Shown here in pieces: positions 28,684 to 39,409 of a stretch of 64,000 bases of DNA. Both the position numbers and the translations under genes were made by a program. Numbering within the stretch: position 1 is the stretch's first letter; each line of letters begins with the position of its first letter. This DNA is from Linnemannia schmuckeri (Eukaryota > Mortierellomycota > Mortierellomycetes > Mortierellales > Mortierellaceae). The notes under the pieces were generated by a model. It saw only the letters and a list, made by a program, of their open reading frames with translations. It was not told the DNA's origin and did no database searches. The DNA lies in contig JANATG010000010.1 in assembly GCA_029449235.1 (NCBI GenBank), positions 2,010,001 through 2,074,000 of the forward strand, written 5' to 3'.

Positions 28684-31401
28684 ATGAAATTGCCTGCATG
28701 GACCAAGAAGGTTTTCACACCTGTCTTTTACCCTTCCTCTTCTACTTCATCCTCCTCCTCGTCCGACGCATCTCCCACCATCACTTCCTCCTCCACATTC
28801 ACATCATCAATCCCTCCTCCAACCTCCAACGACGACCTCTCAAAATCCAAGGGATCGATCCAATCCTACCTCTCATTCTCCACACTTCCAAACATCAAAA
28901 GACGTATCCCCTTACACGGCGTGCCCGATACCAATACTAATACTAATGCTACCTCGACAACAAGTCTGATGAGCGCTCTTTTCTTCGGCCACATCCGAGA
29001 TCCCCGCAACACCTTCGCCAGTGCCGAGATTCTTAAGACCTCAAGTAAAGGCGAGGATTCAAAGCCAACGACGATCGCAAATGATTTCGAAATGGATAAG
29101 AGCGACAATAGCGATGAAGACGAGGATGAGGATGAGTGCGACAGTGACAGCGAGGACGTTCCTGACTCGCCAACGACCACAACCATCTATTACTACCCGC
29201 CAACGTCTCAAGTCGAAGAGTCTCCTGAACCTTCGCCCCCGCCTTTTTCTTCCGACACAAGGAACAGCCCCTTACCCGCAAAATCCGATCATAAAGTGTG
29301 GTACCTTCGCCACATCGGTCTAATCCCCGCCACCAGTGCCTCATCCCCAAAAGTCCACCACCTCCGACATCACTATCACCATCTTCATCACCGACATCCC
29401 TACCATGACAAGAATTGTGAGTTTGCCCGTCGATCAGCCGTTAAGCCTGACCAGCGCCATGCTATTAATCAGAAGTGTACCAAGAAGCATGAGGACGACC
29501 TGCCCCCTTCCTCTCCTTCGATATCGCCGCTGCCCAAGATCAAATCTCCCATAGTCTCACCTTACGATCCTCCAGCTCACTATGAGGTCCGTCGTTCATC
29601 TACAAACTACTCTCTGGAGGCATTGAGGAACGAGAAGTGGAACAACAGCCGGTCGTCGTCACGAGCTTCTGCCGCCACCAAAACCAGTACCGGTTGCAAC
29701 AGCACCAACCACAACAGTATTAGCAGCAGCCTTAGTTGCAGCAATCCTCGTCGCCCTCAGCACTCGGCCGAGGCCATTGAGAAACTCCGCGATTCGATCC
29801 GGGGCATGAGCCACTTTGGATCTGCTCCTTCCTCTTACTCATCCTCCGCCTCCAAGAAATCATCTTCGTCCAACAAGGCTCAGCCCTCAGCCAAGTGCTC
29901 TCCTACTGTCGCTGTCTCAAACAATGATACTTCTGCTGCAGCAGTGACAACTGCAGCCACCAATTGTGCGCGTCCGCCATGCCCTCGCAACTCCCTCATG
30001 GGTTCAAGATCCATCCAAGTGCCTGCCTCTGGCACCACTAATACAACTACTACCACCACAACCACCACAGCTGTGACAACCAGAACAACAGCGCCAGCGA
30101 GTACCGACAACAGTTATGAGCACTTGATCCAAAAGGTCGATACCCTCGCCCGCGAAGTCGCAATCATGAAACAACAACACCCTTACATCTTTACCACAAG
30201 CGCAACCACCACAACCAGCAACAACAGCACAACCGGCAACAATGAAAACAATGCCGCCTTCTGCTCGGATACTCCTATTCAAGCACTCCGCAACAACATC
30301 AGGAACATGTCAACAGTATCCCTGCCTCTACCAGCTGTACCTGAACATTCCAGCCTCAGAGCACTCGCCGCCACAAATAACAATGCATCTCTTTCAACCT
30401 CATCCCTCCTTCTCCCTGTCAACAACAATAACAATAACACTTCCACGCCACCTTCAAATCAACGTGCCTCTCCTCCACCTCCAACCACGACGCCAGTCCC
30501 ACGCAATCCAGGAAACAATAAGCCAGCTCACCATCGCAACAGCTACTACAAAAGCAACAGCAGTATGCCTCGTCTTCAGGGCCTGCCCCCTCCACCCAGC
30601 GAGCATCCACCCTCTCCACCCTTACAACTCTATTCTTCTTCTTCGTCTTCGACTTCATCACTCTCCCCCTCCTCTTCCCAACGAAGCAATACCCCACATC
30701 ACTTTAAGCCACTCGCTTCCCTCCCACCTTCAAGAATCCCTATTCCCTCCCCACAACATTCACGCTCGAACTCCGACATTAGACGCTCAATGTCTTTATT
30801 ATTCCCCTCCCCTCCTACAACCCCTACGCACACCGTCGCCACAGCTACCACTTGCACTGGCACTGTGAATAATGTCAACTCACGATTAATGAAAACTACC
30901 ATGACCACCACAACTACGCATGACGACGCTATTATGTTTCCCTCCGCCTCTACCATGACTACAACGACGACTCACTCTGACGACGCGACGACAACTGCTC
31001 CTTCTCTCACGAGTAACGAAAACAACGACAACAATACTGTAATCAAGGCAAATAATCATGACCCCTCTTCGCTCTCAGATACGACTGAAGAGGAAGAAAT
31101 GAAAGAGACAGGAGAAACGATACTCCCACGAACAGAATTCATAACGCTCGCACCTCCTACTGCTCCACCACCACCTCCACCTCGTACATATCCCACCAAG
31201 GTCCCCACAGCAGCACAAACAATGGCAGGGATGACAGGGCCACCAAGACGCCCTACACGACCTCCACACCTGAGCGTCGATATGAAAGAGATTCTGTCGT
31301 TGATGGATTCTAGACTTGGGTCGCTGCCTGTTGTTCCTCTCCCCTGTGCTGGTGTTGTCGATGGTTCTGTTGCTAGAGCTGGTGATTATTCCCATGCATA
31401 A
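28684..31401 (+). CDS. Large Ser/Thr/Pro/Asn-rich disordered protein, function unknown
   Basis: 905 residues from ATG 28684 (MKLPAWTKKVFTPVFYPSSS). The frame is open from 28525, but the upstream part is leader-like. No folded domain recognised. Almost entirely low complexity: Ser runs, an Asp/Glu block (SDEDEDEDECDSDSEDV), His-rich, Asn-rich, Thr-rich and Pro-rich blocks. Short ordered islands recur with the same flavour: YSLEALRNEKW, IEKLRDSIRGMSHFG and IQALRNNIRNMSTVSL, plus a probable coiled segment YEHLIQKVDTLAREVAIMKQQ and a C-terminal DMKEILSLMDSRLGSL. Basic-Ser motifs (RSNSDIRRSMS) could be kinase or 14-3-3 sites. Probably a regulatory or scaffold protein (inference). Convergent with the gene at 31591. 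Confidence 0.7.
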   Translation: MKLPAWTKKVFTPVFYPSSSTSSSSSSDASPTITSSSTFTSSIPPPTSNDDLSKSKGSIQSYLSFSTLPNIKRRIPLHGVPDTNTNTNATSTTSLMSALFFGHIRDPRNTFASAEILKTSSKGEDSKPTTIANDFEMDKSDNSDEDEDEDECDSDSEDVPDSPTTTTIYYYPPTSQVEESPEPSPPPFSSDTRNSPLPAKSDHKVWYLRHIGLIPATSASSPKVHHLRHHYHHLHHRHPYHDKNCEFARRSAVKPDQRHAINQKCTKKHEDDLPPSSPSISPLPKIKSPIVSPYDPPAHYEVRRSSTNYSLEALRNEKWNNSRSSSRASAATKTSTGCNSTNHNSISSSLSCSNPRRPQHSAEAIEKLRDSIRGMSHFGSAPSSYSSSASKKSSSSNKAQPSAKCSPTVAVSNNDTSAAAVTTAATNCARPPCPRNSLMGSRSIQVPASGTTNTTTTTTTTTAVTTRTTAPASTDNSYEHLIQKVDTLAREVAIMKQQHPYIFTTSATTTTSNNSTTGNNENNAAFCSDTPIQALRNNIRNMSTVSLPLPAVPEHSSLRALAATNNNASLSTSSLLLPVNNNNNNTSTPPSNQRASPPPPTTTPVPRNPGNNKPAHHRNSYYKSNSSMPRLQGLPPPPSEHPPSPPLQLYSSSSSSTSSLSPSSSQRSNTPHHFKPLASLPPSRIPIPSPQHSRSNSDIRRSMSLLFPSPPTTPTHTVATATTCTGTVNNVNSRLMKTTMTTTTTHDDAIMFPSASTMTTTTTHSDDATTTAPSLTSNENNDNNTVIKANNHDPSSLSDTTEEEEMKETGETILPRTEFITLAPPTAPPPPPPRTYPTKVPTAAQTMAGMTGPPRRPTRPPHLSVDMKEILSLMDSRLGSLPVVPLPCAGVVDGSVARAGDYSHA

Positions 31402-31590
31402 AGCATTTATACAGAAAATAATAAAATTACAGCATAGACTACTTCATCCACTGCACCTACAGACATCAAAACGCAAAAAAAAAAGTACGAACTATTGTTT
31501 TATTACACTTCTTCATATTACTCAACACGAAAAACAGCATCATTCTTTTTCTTATTTTTTTTTTTTTTTAGAACACGCGTTGGACATCAC
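31402..31590. terminator. Shared 3' region of two convergent genes
   Basis: 189 bp between two stop codons, with aataaaatt signals on + and a T-run (31555-31569) that reads as an A-run on the minus strand. Compact convergent polyadenylation region. Confidence 0.4.
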
Positions 31591-33399
31591 CTAATCATCG
31601 CGAAGGACATCACGAATCAGATCCTGAATATTATGCTGTCCTCCAGTACCACTTCCACTTCCACCACTTCCAGAAGCAGTAGGAGGCATAGGGATCGCAA
31701 TATCATGGCTCTGCAAACTGGCAGCACTCCACGAAGGTGAATCGGCCGTGGCGTAGGCACTCGAACTCGAGTGTACCGTCTCATACGCCGAGCTTCTTGC
31801 TCCTCCATCGGCCCCACCGACCGCAGAAGCGGTGGTAGCGCCGGGGGACCCGCGCGCAGAGAGGAACGCTTGGCTGGGTGTTGTGGTGGGTGAGGAGCCG
31901 GATACGGGGAGGTAGTACAATTCTGGCGATTCTCCACCAGCGACAGGAGAGGCAGAAGTAAAGGCGGCGTCGTCCTCGTTATCGAGTTCTTGTTTCAGTG
32001 ACATTTGTTGGTTCAATGCATAGGCAGCAGTTGCGGAGGCGGGTGCTTGAGGGGGGGAGGTCTTGGGGACGAGGGGGAACCCGAGCATGGAGTCGTCTTG
32101 GCTGACGACCGAGAGGCGATTGGCGAGATCGTATTGCTGTTTCAAGGCGTCGCTTGTCGTGGCCGGAACTGGGAAAGGTATCAGGATAGGATCAGCGTCT
32201 GCAGCGGCGGAGGTACCGGCGGCGGCGTAGGAGGTGTTAAAGTCCCATCCGTAGGTTTCATATCTGTCGGTTGGAGAGTGGACGGGTGGGTAGGTGTGGT
32301 GTAAACTAGGCACCGACTTATCATCTGAGCTATGACGCCCAGCGCCAGCAGCAGCATAAGCAGCACCAGCACCAGCTGCTCCGCCAGCTGCGAGGGCAGC
32401 ACCAGGTCCACCCAAGGACGAAGTACCATCATAATAATAATCATCCTTACTTCCCAATCCAGCACTAGCAGCATCCTGCTCCTCTCTCATACGTCTCCGC
32501 TTGCGGGTCATCACCAATCCAAAGACAATCAACGCCAATGCAGCCACTCCTCCAACAGCACCCAAGGCCGCCGCAGGGACGTTTGTGTTACTTCCACTTT
32601 TGCTGCTAGAGTTGTTGTTGTTATCGCCAGGGGAAGGAGGGAGTCCGGGGAGCTGAGAATTGTCGGGGGGTGCGATGACACTGCCATCGGTGGGAGAACC
32701 AGTGAGTGTCAAGGCTGGGGGTAAGGCCGTAGGTGTGACTACAACCACGGTCGTCACAGGGATGACGGTTGAGGTTCCAGAGATGACCGTTGGCACCAGA
32801 GTATACGTGGTTGTGTACACGGGTGAGTAAGATGTCGTCGTGGTAGAGGTAGGAGGCTGCTGCGTCGGAGGATTCGTGGTAGTAGGCGGAACCTCAGTTG
32901 GAACCGTTGGATCCCTGGTAGTCGTCGGAGGCTGCTGAGTAGGAGGCTGAGTTGGTGGCACCGTAGGTGGGGGCCTGGTAGTCGTCGTCGGTTTCGGCGG
33001 CGCAGGCGCGACAAACAAGGCCCCACAATTCTCCCAATACGGTAAAATATGCGCCAAATGCGCCAAATCATACATCTGTCCCGTAAACTGGACATACATC
33101 TTATCCCCCGAACACCGTCCCAACGCACTTTCAGGGATCGTCCAACTATCTCCATTAGAAATAGACATCGAAGCGATGGTACCGCTTCCGGACCAACAGT
33201 AGACGTTGGCCGTGATGGAATAGACGTCCTTTAGACGGGGCCACCAACTGTTTCCGGAGAGTTCAAGACGGACGGTGTCGCCGACTTGGTAGGATCCTGA
33301 GGGGGAGGCGCATGAGAGGGATGCATGAGCGGTGGTGGCGAGGAGGGTGAGTGCGACCGCTGAGGTAAGAAGTCGACTTTTGCTGTTGGTTCTTGTCAT
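31591..33399 (-). CDS. Mucin-like single-pass membrane protein (paralogue A)
   Basis: 602 residues from ATG 33399. Order: signal peptide (LLTSAVALTLLATTAHA), about 110-residue ectodomain with four cysteines (SCASPSGSYQVGD, ANVYCWSGSG, GRCSGDKMYVQFTG, NCGALF), a Thr/Pro stalk, a transmembrane segment (AALGAVGGVAALALIVFGLV) followed by MTRKRRRMREE stop-transfer, and a Gly/Ala/Ser-rich cytoplasmic tail ending IQDLIRDVLRDD. The architecture resembles fungal cell-wall stress sensors (Wsc/Mid2 type) but the ectodomain is not a WSC domain I recognise. The same ectodomain pattern is present in the gene at 35915-37417. Confidence 0.85.
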   Translation of the reverse strand: MTRTNSKSRLLTSAVALTLLATTAHASLSCASPSGSYQVGDTVRLELSGNSWWPRLKDVYSITANVYCWSGSGTIASMSISNGDSWTIPESALGRCSGDKMYVQFTGQMYDLAHLAHILPYWENCGALFVAPAPPKPTTTTRPPPTVPPTQPPTQQPPTTTRDPTVPTEVPPTTTNPPTQQPPTSTTTTSYSPVYTTTYTLVPTVISGTSTVIPVTTVVVVTPTALPPALTLTGSPTDGSVIAPPDNSQLPGLPPSPGDNNNNSSSKSGSNTNVPAAALGAVGGVAALALIVFGLVMTRKRRRMREEQDAASAGLGSKDDYYYDGTSSLGGPGAALAAGGAAGAGAAYAAAGAGRHSSDDKSVPSLHHTYPPVHSPTDRYETYGWDFNTSYAAAGTSAAADADPILIPFPVPATTSDALKQQYDLANRLSVVSQDDSMLGFPLVPKTSPPQAPASATAAYALNQQMSLKQELDNEDDAAFTSASPVAGGESPELYYLPVSGSSPTTTPSQAFLSARGSPGATTASAVGGADGGARSSAYETVHSSSSAYATADSPSWSAASLQSHDIAIPMPPTASGSGGSGSGTGGQHNIQDLIRDVLRDD

Positions 33400-35550
33400 T
33401 TTTGTTATTTGTTGGTGTGGAGGCAAGGGTATTGTGTGGGAGATTAACAAGACATTAAAAGAGGGAAAAGGATGGTGGGAAAAGGAACAGTTGACAGGGA
33501 AATTAGGGTATGCAGGGGAAGGAGAGATATGAAGACTGTTGTTGGGGGCTGTTCGGATTAAAATAAGCACGAGCCGAAGGGAAGAAAGAGGATGGAAGGT
33601 CGATTTGGAGGGGAGGAGAGAGAGTGAGTGGTCGTAAAACGAGGAGAGAGAGAAAGAGAGAAGAAAGCGTGGAGACGGGAAGGATGGAAAGGAGAGCGGA
33701 AGGAAGGAGGAGGGGAGGAGTGGTGAGGACGGAAAACGACAAAAGAGAAAAAGAAGAGGAAAAAGGAGAAGAAAGAGAAAAAGAGAGAAAGAGAAGACGT
33801 GGAGGTGATGACCGTTGGGTTGGGGAGCGGAAATAATGCGGCCTAATTGGACACTGATGAAGAAGAAACCATATCAGACATGAATTAAAGGGCGGTGCGG
33901 CCAACTGTAAAAAAAAAAAGAGTCAGAAGAGTAAGGGAAAGGAGGGAGGGCTCTCTCGTTCTGTTTGGTTGTGCTGACTGACTCGACTGCACTGGAGTGG
34001 AGAACGAAGGCAGAGTCGAGGTTGTATGGATAAACACACTCAACCCTGTCTGCGGTGGCTCTCTTTCTTTTCTTTTTGGTTGTTGTCGCTGTTGTGGCCG
34101 CTTCTTCACTTCGTGTCCGCGTTGTTGAAACCATCGTCTATAAACTAGTTCCATGATGAAATGCAAAAGGTCTCCTTCTCCTTCTGTCAATGTCCATTTT
34201 GATTCTCGACTTCTTGTTGTTGCTGTTGTTTACAAGGATACAATCTTCGGAAGTATGGGCCTCTGGACCTCATCTTCTCTTCCTTCCAGCCGTTGTCGTT
34301 TTTTGTTTACTTCTCTCGCTCTCCCCTGCGCCCTTCTACTTCCTCCATCCTCCACCCTTTAATCGGTTCCGATTTTGTTGTTACTGTTGTGGTTGTGAAT
34401 GAATTTGGTTGCTTGTTGTTGTGCATCGATTGCTTGTCCATATCCCTTGCTAATGTTGTCTATTATTGCATAGTTGTCGACCGATCAAAGTATAATGCCC
34501 TGTGGATGTAATAATTGATCCTGTACCCCCTCTTGTCCTTCCTCTCCTATCCTCACCCTTCTACTGCATGTGTTTTTGTCATTGCCACCCCCGTCGGCAC
34601 ATTTTTTTTATTTATTTGTAAACCTCTATTCCATAGCAAGTGCTCATAAAAAAAAAACAAAAATTCTTGTCCTTCCAAAGTGGCCTTCTCCCTCCCCTCT
34701 ATCTTCATCACCCATCTCCACCTACACGATATGTCTATTGTAAAAGTCCCATGCATGCCCCTCTTCCCCAAGCCCCCCCATCGTGCCTATTTCGCCTTGA
34801 GAGCCCCTATTTTTGATTAGTGCTTTTTTTTTTTTTTTTTTTTTTCTCGTGCTTGCATCCTCGTTAACACAAAACAAAACAAAGAAAAACCATGAATTTT
34901 TTATTTTTTTGGTTCATCACCGAGACCATCGTAAACAAACGGTCGACAAATGACATAGCGAAGGAAAGAGAGAAGGAATGAGAGAAGGAGGGAGAGAGAG
35001 GATGGAGAGTCTCCGAGAAAAATAGGTAAAAGGCATAGACGATTCAAGTAAGGCAGCGGTTTGGTCAAGGGATTGATAAAAAAAATAGAGAGGCTATTTT
35101 CCGCCTATGAGTGCTTGAAGAATGGGGGAGCGCGGAATGACTGTACTCACAACAAGCAGGGAGAATGAGCGCGAGGTGATAAAGAGAGTCGTGGAAATAA
35201 AGAGATCGAGTCATATGCCAACTGATAGCTCACTCTAACCCTCTCTCTCTCTTTCTCTCGTTTCATGTTCTTCTCAACAAAGCGTGAAAGAACAAACAAA
35301 AAGAGTTCTCGTACTTTCACGCAAAAACAACATGCGTACTGTACCATTCAGCACGTACCATATTGGTACCCCTTCCCAGGTACCCTTCTCTTCTTCTACA
35401 ACTTTCTCCTCTCACCTGTCTGTCTCTCCGATCTCTTAACCTTCCTTCATGCCCAGTCCCTCCGTCTACAGGACAGGACAGCTTAACAATTTTAAAGTCT
35501 TTACGACAACGTGGCCGCGGGCCTCGCTCAAGCCTCTCAGCTTTTTTTTT

Positions 35551-35587
<37 letters not shown>

Positions 35588-35914
35588 AACTCCACTGTAG
35601 ATGCCCTCGAAACAAACTTCGTTCACGTTCATGTTCATGTGGACGTTCAAGTAAAACCCGCTATCCCTGCTCACAAAGACAATGAACGTCGTTCGCCTCT
35701 GAAACCAGGTTTTGGAAGTCTTTGGACAAATCCTCTCCATTTTCCACGTGTGGACTGACACTCTTCCTTCAATCATGACCATGACACGTTACAGCGTAAC
35801 AAGACAACATCGCGTGCGTGAAGGAGAAGAAGGGGGTACATTAAGGATAAAGGACGAAAATTGGTAAAAGAGGTTGAATATGTGGGGCGTAACTAAATAA
35901 CAATTACTGCGCTA
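33400..35914. other. Intergenic between the two membrane-protein genes
   Basis: 33560-33840 is nearly pure purine on +, the pyrimidine-rich leader/promoter of paralogue A. T-run at 34824-34845; a T-run of about 44 with one C at 35542-35585. Purine-rich 34975-35010. No coding recognised. Confidence 0.45.
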
Positions 35915-37417
35915 CTACTTGGAAGGAATCTCCTTCATAGGAATCCCTCCTGCGGCATCGCCACTCTCAGATTGCCCTATTTCTGGCAGAATCACCTGTG
36001 GTGCTCTACCCGTCCCAGACGAATTCGTCAACGTTGCCGACGACAGCTCGTTGGGCGCAGAGTTCAGATTAGTTGAACTGGGCGTTGGTGGCGACATTGC
36101 GCCCGCAGCGTTGCTAGAGACTGGTGGTGGTGGAGGGTAGTATCCACCTGAAGCTCCTCCGGCTCCTGCTGATGATACGGGTGGTGAGGCGGAAGAGTAA
36201 GGGTCGTGGGGCTCTTGGTAGGGGGTTCTACCACCCTGAATGCTGCCGGCGTAATAGCTCTGCTTGTCGTTTCTGTATCCGTATCCTCCAGCAGCTGCTG
36301 CACCACCCGCAGCACCGCCCTGGTATCCTCCACCGCCTCCAGCATGCTGTGCGTAGTAGGGGTTATAATAGTCATCCTGCTGTTGTTGGACGTATCCGTC
36401 CTGGTCGTCATAGTATCCACCATGTCCACGTTGCTGCTGCTGACCATATCCTCCCCCACCATATGAATCATCGCCATAATACTGACCATGCGAAGACTGA
36501 GGAATCTTGGGTTGCGGCTTGTTATACCCCGCACCAACAGCCCCAGCTGCCGCAACTCCACCAACACCACCCATAGCAGCTGCATGATGGCTTCCGGGAG
36601 ACCGAGGATTGTCCTCATCCATCGACGATGACATTTTCGAGAACTGGTTGTTGTTCTGGTTCGACCAGGGCATGATGGCGCTCTCCATCCGCCTCCTCCT
36701 CTGACGGCGCAAATGGAACATGATCCCAACCGCCATCAATGCCAAGATAACCACTGCGACAATTGCAACAATCACTACAATAAACGTCTTGGGCCTGCCT
36801 TGACTCTCGGATTCGCCCTTGTCCCCAGGAGTAGGGGTTGGAGTAAGACTCGACGTAGTCGTGGTTGTGGTCTTGCCGCCTTTACTGGTGGTCGTGCCTG
36901 TTGGACGAGACGTCGAAATGGTCGTAGTGGTGTTGGGCGAAGGAGTCGGTGGGATGTAGAAGGGTTCCGGAACGATGGTAATGGCGGCACAGTCGGCAGG
37001 TCCAAAGTCACGAGGGATGGGGATTAAACCATCACTCGTATATCTGCCCGAGTAGGTGACATAGAACTTGTTCGAGATACAGGCGCCGTCGGTTCCTGTA
37101 GGAGTCGTAACGTTGCCGACAGAAGGAACGACGTAGTTGTAGGCCGTCACGTTAGCCTTAGGAATCGTAATGGTATCGATAGTGTTGCCTGCAACGGCAC
37201 AGATGAGTTTGGCGGTCAGGGAGTCCACCTGCGCGACAAAGGGTGAGCCTCCCGTAGGCGAAGCGGCGATTGCGAGAGTCATTGGATCGCCGGCCTTGTA
37301 AGATTGTCCCGTGTTGGGGCTGCCGCAAATGATATCTGCTTGGGCGATAGAAGCGATAGACGCCAAGCCGGCGACTGTTGCCAGCAAGCTCTTCTTCCAC
37401 GATGCTGGACCTCGCAT
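35915..37417 (-). CDS. Mucin-like single-pass membrane protein (paralogue B)
   Basis: 500 residues from ATG 37417. Signal peptide (KKSLLATVAGLASIASIAQA), ectodomain with four cysteines (IICGSPNTGQSYKAGD, AKLICAVAGNTID, GACISNKFYVTYSGRY, DCAAI), Thr/Ser/Pro stalk, transmembrane segment (TFIVVIVAIVAVVILALMAV) followed by HLRRQRRRR, then a cytoplasmic tail very rich in Gly, Tyr and Gln (GGYGQQQQRGHGGYYDDQ) that may be prion-like or phase-separating (inference). The C-SP-G-SY-GD start, spacing of cysteines and K-YV-Y/F-G pattern match paralogue A, so the two arose by duplication. Probably a surface sensor or wall-anchored receptor; ligand unknown. Confidence 0.85.
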   Translation of the reverse strand: MRGPASWKKSLLATVAGLASIASIAQADIICGSPNTGQSYKAGDPMTLAIAASPTGGSPFVAQVDSLTAKLICAVAGNTIDTITIPKANVTAYNYVVPSVGNVTTPTGTDGACISNKFYVTYSGRYTSDGLIPIPRDFGPADCAAITIVPEPFYIPPTPSPNTTTTISTSRPTGTTTSKGGKTTTTTTSSLTPTPTPGDKGESESQGRPKTFIVVIVAIVAVVILALMAVGIMFHLRRQRRRRMESAIMPWSNQNNNQFSKMSSSMDEDNPRSPGSHHAAAMGGVGGVAAAGAVGAGYNKPQPKIPQSSHGQYYGDDSYGGGGYGQQQQRGHGGYYDDQDGYVQQQQDDYYNPYYAQHAGGGGGYQGGAAGGAAAAGGYGYRNDKQSYYAGSIQGGRTPYQEPHDPYSSASPPVSSAGAGGASGGYYPPPPPVSSNAAGAMSPPTPSSTNLNSAPNELSSATLTNSSGTGRAPQVILPEIGQSESGDAAGGIPMKEIPSK

Positions 37418-39409
37418 TTTTTTTTGTTGTTGTTTGTGGATTGTAAGGGGGTGAAAGGGGGTATGTGTCCGGTAACGGTTCGCTGGTCGTTGTTTTTGTT
37501 TTGTCGTTATTGAACCGGCGAAGTCGTCAAAAGAGTGTGAGAGAGCAGAGCAGAGCAGAGCAAGAAAGAAAGGGAGAGTGAGAACTGAAATTAAAAAGTG
37601 ATTTGCCTTGATCGGATGGTTGGTTGTGATTGTCCCTGAAAATAAATATCGCCGTTTGTCTGTCTGTTTGTGGCGTGAGTGTGGGGGAAGAGAGGGGCGG
37701 GAGAGTGTTTAGGGAAGAGGGAGAGAGTGTGACAGAAGGGACAGAGAACAAAGAGTCAGGAGGTAGGGGAGAGGGTATGAGGGTATTGTCGTAAAGAAAA
37801 GAGTGCGATGAGGAGAGAAAAGAGAATGAAAGAGAGAGATGACAAGTGAGCGAGTGAGTGATCCCCTTCTTGAAAGAGAAGGAATAAAATAAAATAAAAA
37901 TGAGAAGAAGGAAGGGTTGATGAGGCAAGGACGGAGAGGGAAGGAAGAGAAGAGGATAAAGAGAAGAGGGAAAGGAAAAAGGAAAAAGGAAAAAGGAAAG
38001 AAGCGAGCATTAAAAAAAAAAAAATAAAGGCAGAATTAGCTAACTAATGAGACAGGTGAACGACGCCAACGAACTACGGACCCGAACCAGCCGAAGGACC
38101 TTAATTTATCTCAGGCACCAGTCAGTACCAGACACGCCAAGACATGACATCCTCCTCGTTCCCGTGATAATCCATCCAGCCAACAATCATCATCATCATC
38201 ATCATCAGCAGCAGCATCATTATCCTCGTCGCTCTCTTTTTCTATCCATTTTACGGTTATGCCGTTCATTGCTCTCGCTTGATGCCTGATGTTTCCACCT
38301 CTTTGTCGATTAATCTCCTATATCCGCTCTTCCCAAGAGTACCTTTTGCTTTTTACACCCATCATACATATGTCCCTCGTGCTTTTCCCCTTCTTCGTTG
38401 CATGGTCCAACTAGGCTATTCCCTCCCTTTCAATTTTCACAACCAGCAAATCGATCAGCACCTATTTTATTACAGAAATGAGCTGACACCTTACCTGAAC
38501 CTCCCTTTCGTTGGGCTCACATTTTTTTCACGCTTCTTCCTTTTCGATTCCCACCCACTTTATTAACTTTTCGGCGCCAATTTCCCTTCTTTCTTGACGC
38601 TTGCTTCTTGTTGCTATGACGAAGGGTTGGTGAACGGGTGAATGATGTGCGGATGGAATGAGTGTCATCGTATATACCCGCCATAGCTTACCTTTTTTTT
38701 TTTTTTTTTTTTTTTTCACCTTCCATTGCAATCGGTTCAAAAAAATGCTTTTTTAGACCAGGTCCAATAAACCACAAAACTCAACTTCACCTCTTTTTTT
38801 AAGAACTAGGTTCCTCACAAGAACAACATAAGTCTCTTTCACCCAAATCCCCCCTTTTTTTCATCAATCGTAAACAAGGCGGCGGGACGTCAAGCAAGGA
38901 ATTTTTTTAAATGTCCTTTTTTGCTTTTTTTTCTTTTTTTTTTTGTATGTGTGATGCTAGCTGCCTATTGTTTGCAGGCTTTGTTTATCTGTGTCTTGTT
39001 TTTTGCTTGTTTGCTTGTTTTTGTGCTTTATTCGTACCTGTCGCGCTACATAAATAGAACCAACAGCGAACAGTATACAGTGAACGGCGCCAGGAGGTCT
39101 TGTGTATCGAGACAAAACAAGGCAACAAACAAAGCAAAAAATAGCCCTCCCCTCCATTTCTTTACGCCCACTCACCCGCCCATCCCAACAGCCACAATCC
39201 AAGAAACGGCGTACAGTATCTACTTTCTTCGCTCCTGTATGAAAAATGATGTATTAGGTCAAAAGTATATGGCTACGATATCATCGGCTTGACAACGTTG
39301 AACGTGAACAGCAACATGCTCATCGCAACATCCTCTCCTCGTTCCTTCCCTTTCTTCTCCCTTCCTCCTCTCGCTCCTCCTCCTTTCTACCTTCACCCCT
39401 TCCACTCCT
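37418..39409. other. Intergenic, low complexity
   Basis: 37540-38030 is purine-rich on + (leader side of paralogue B). A CAT microsatellite at about 38186-38222. T-run 38693-38716. 38880-38945 T-rich. No domain in any frame. Confidence 0.45.

Noticed and set aside
33560..33840. Arg/Glu-rich open frame upstream of the mucin-like gene
   Set aside because: Purine-only sequence mirrors the pyrimidine-rich leader of the minus-strand gene.
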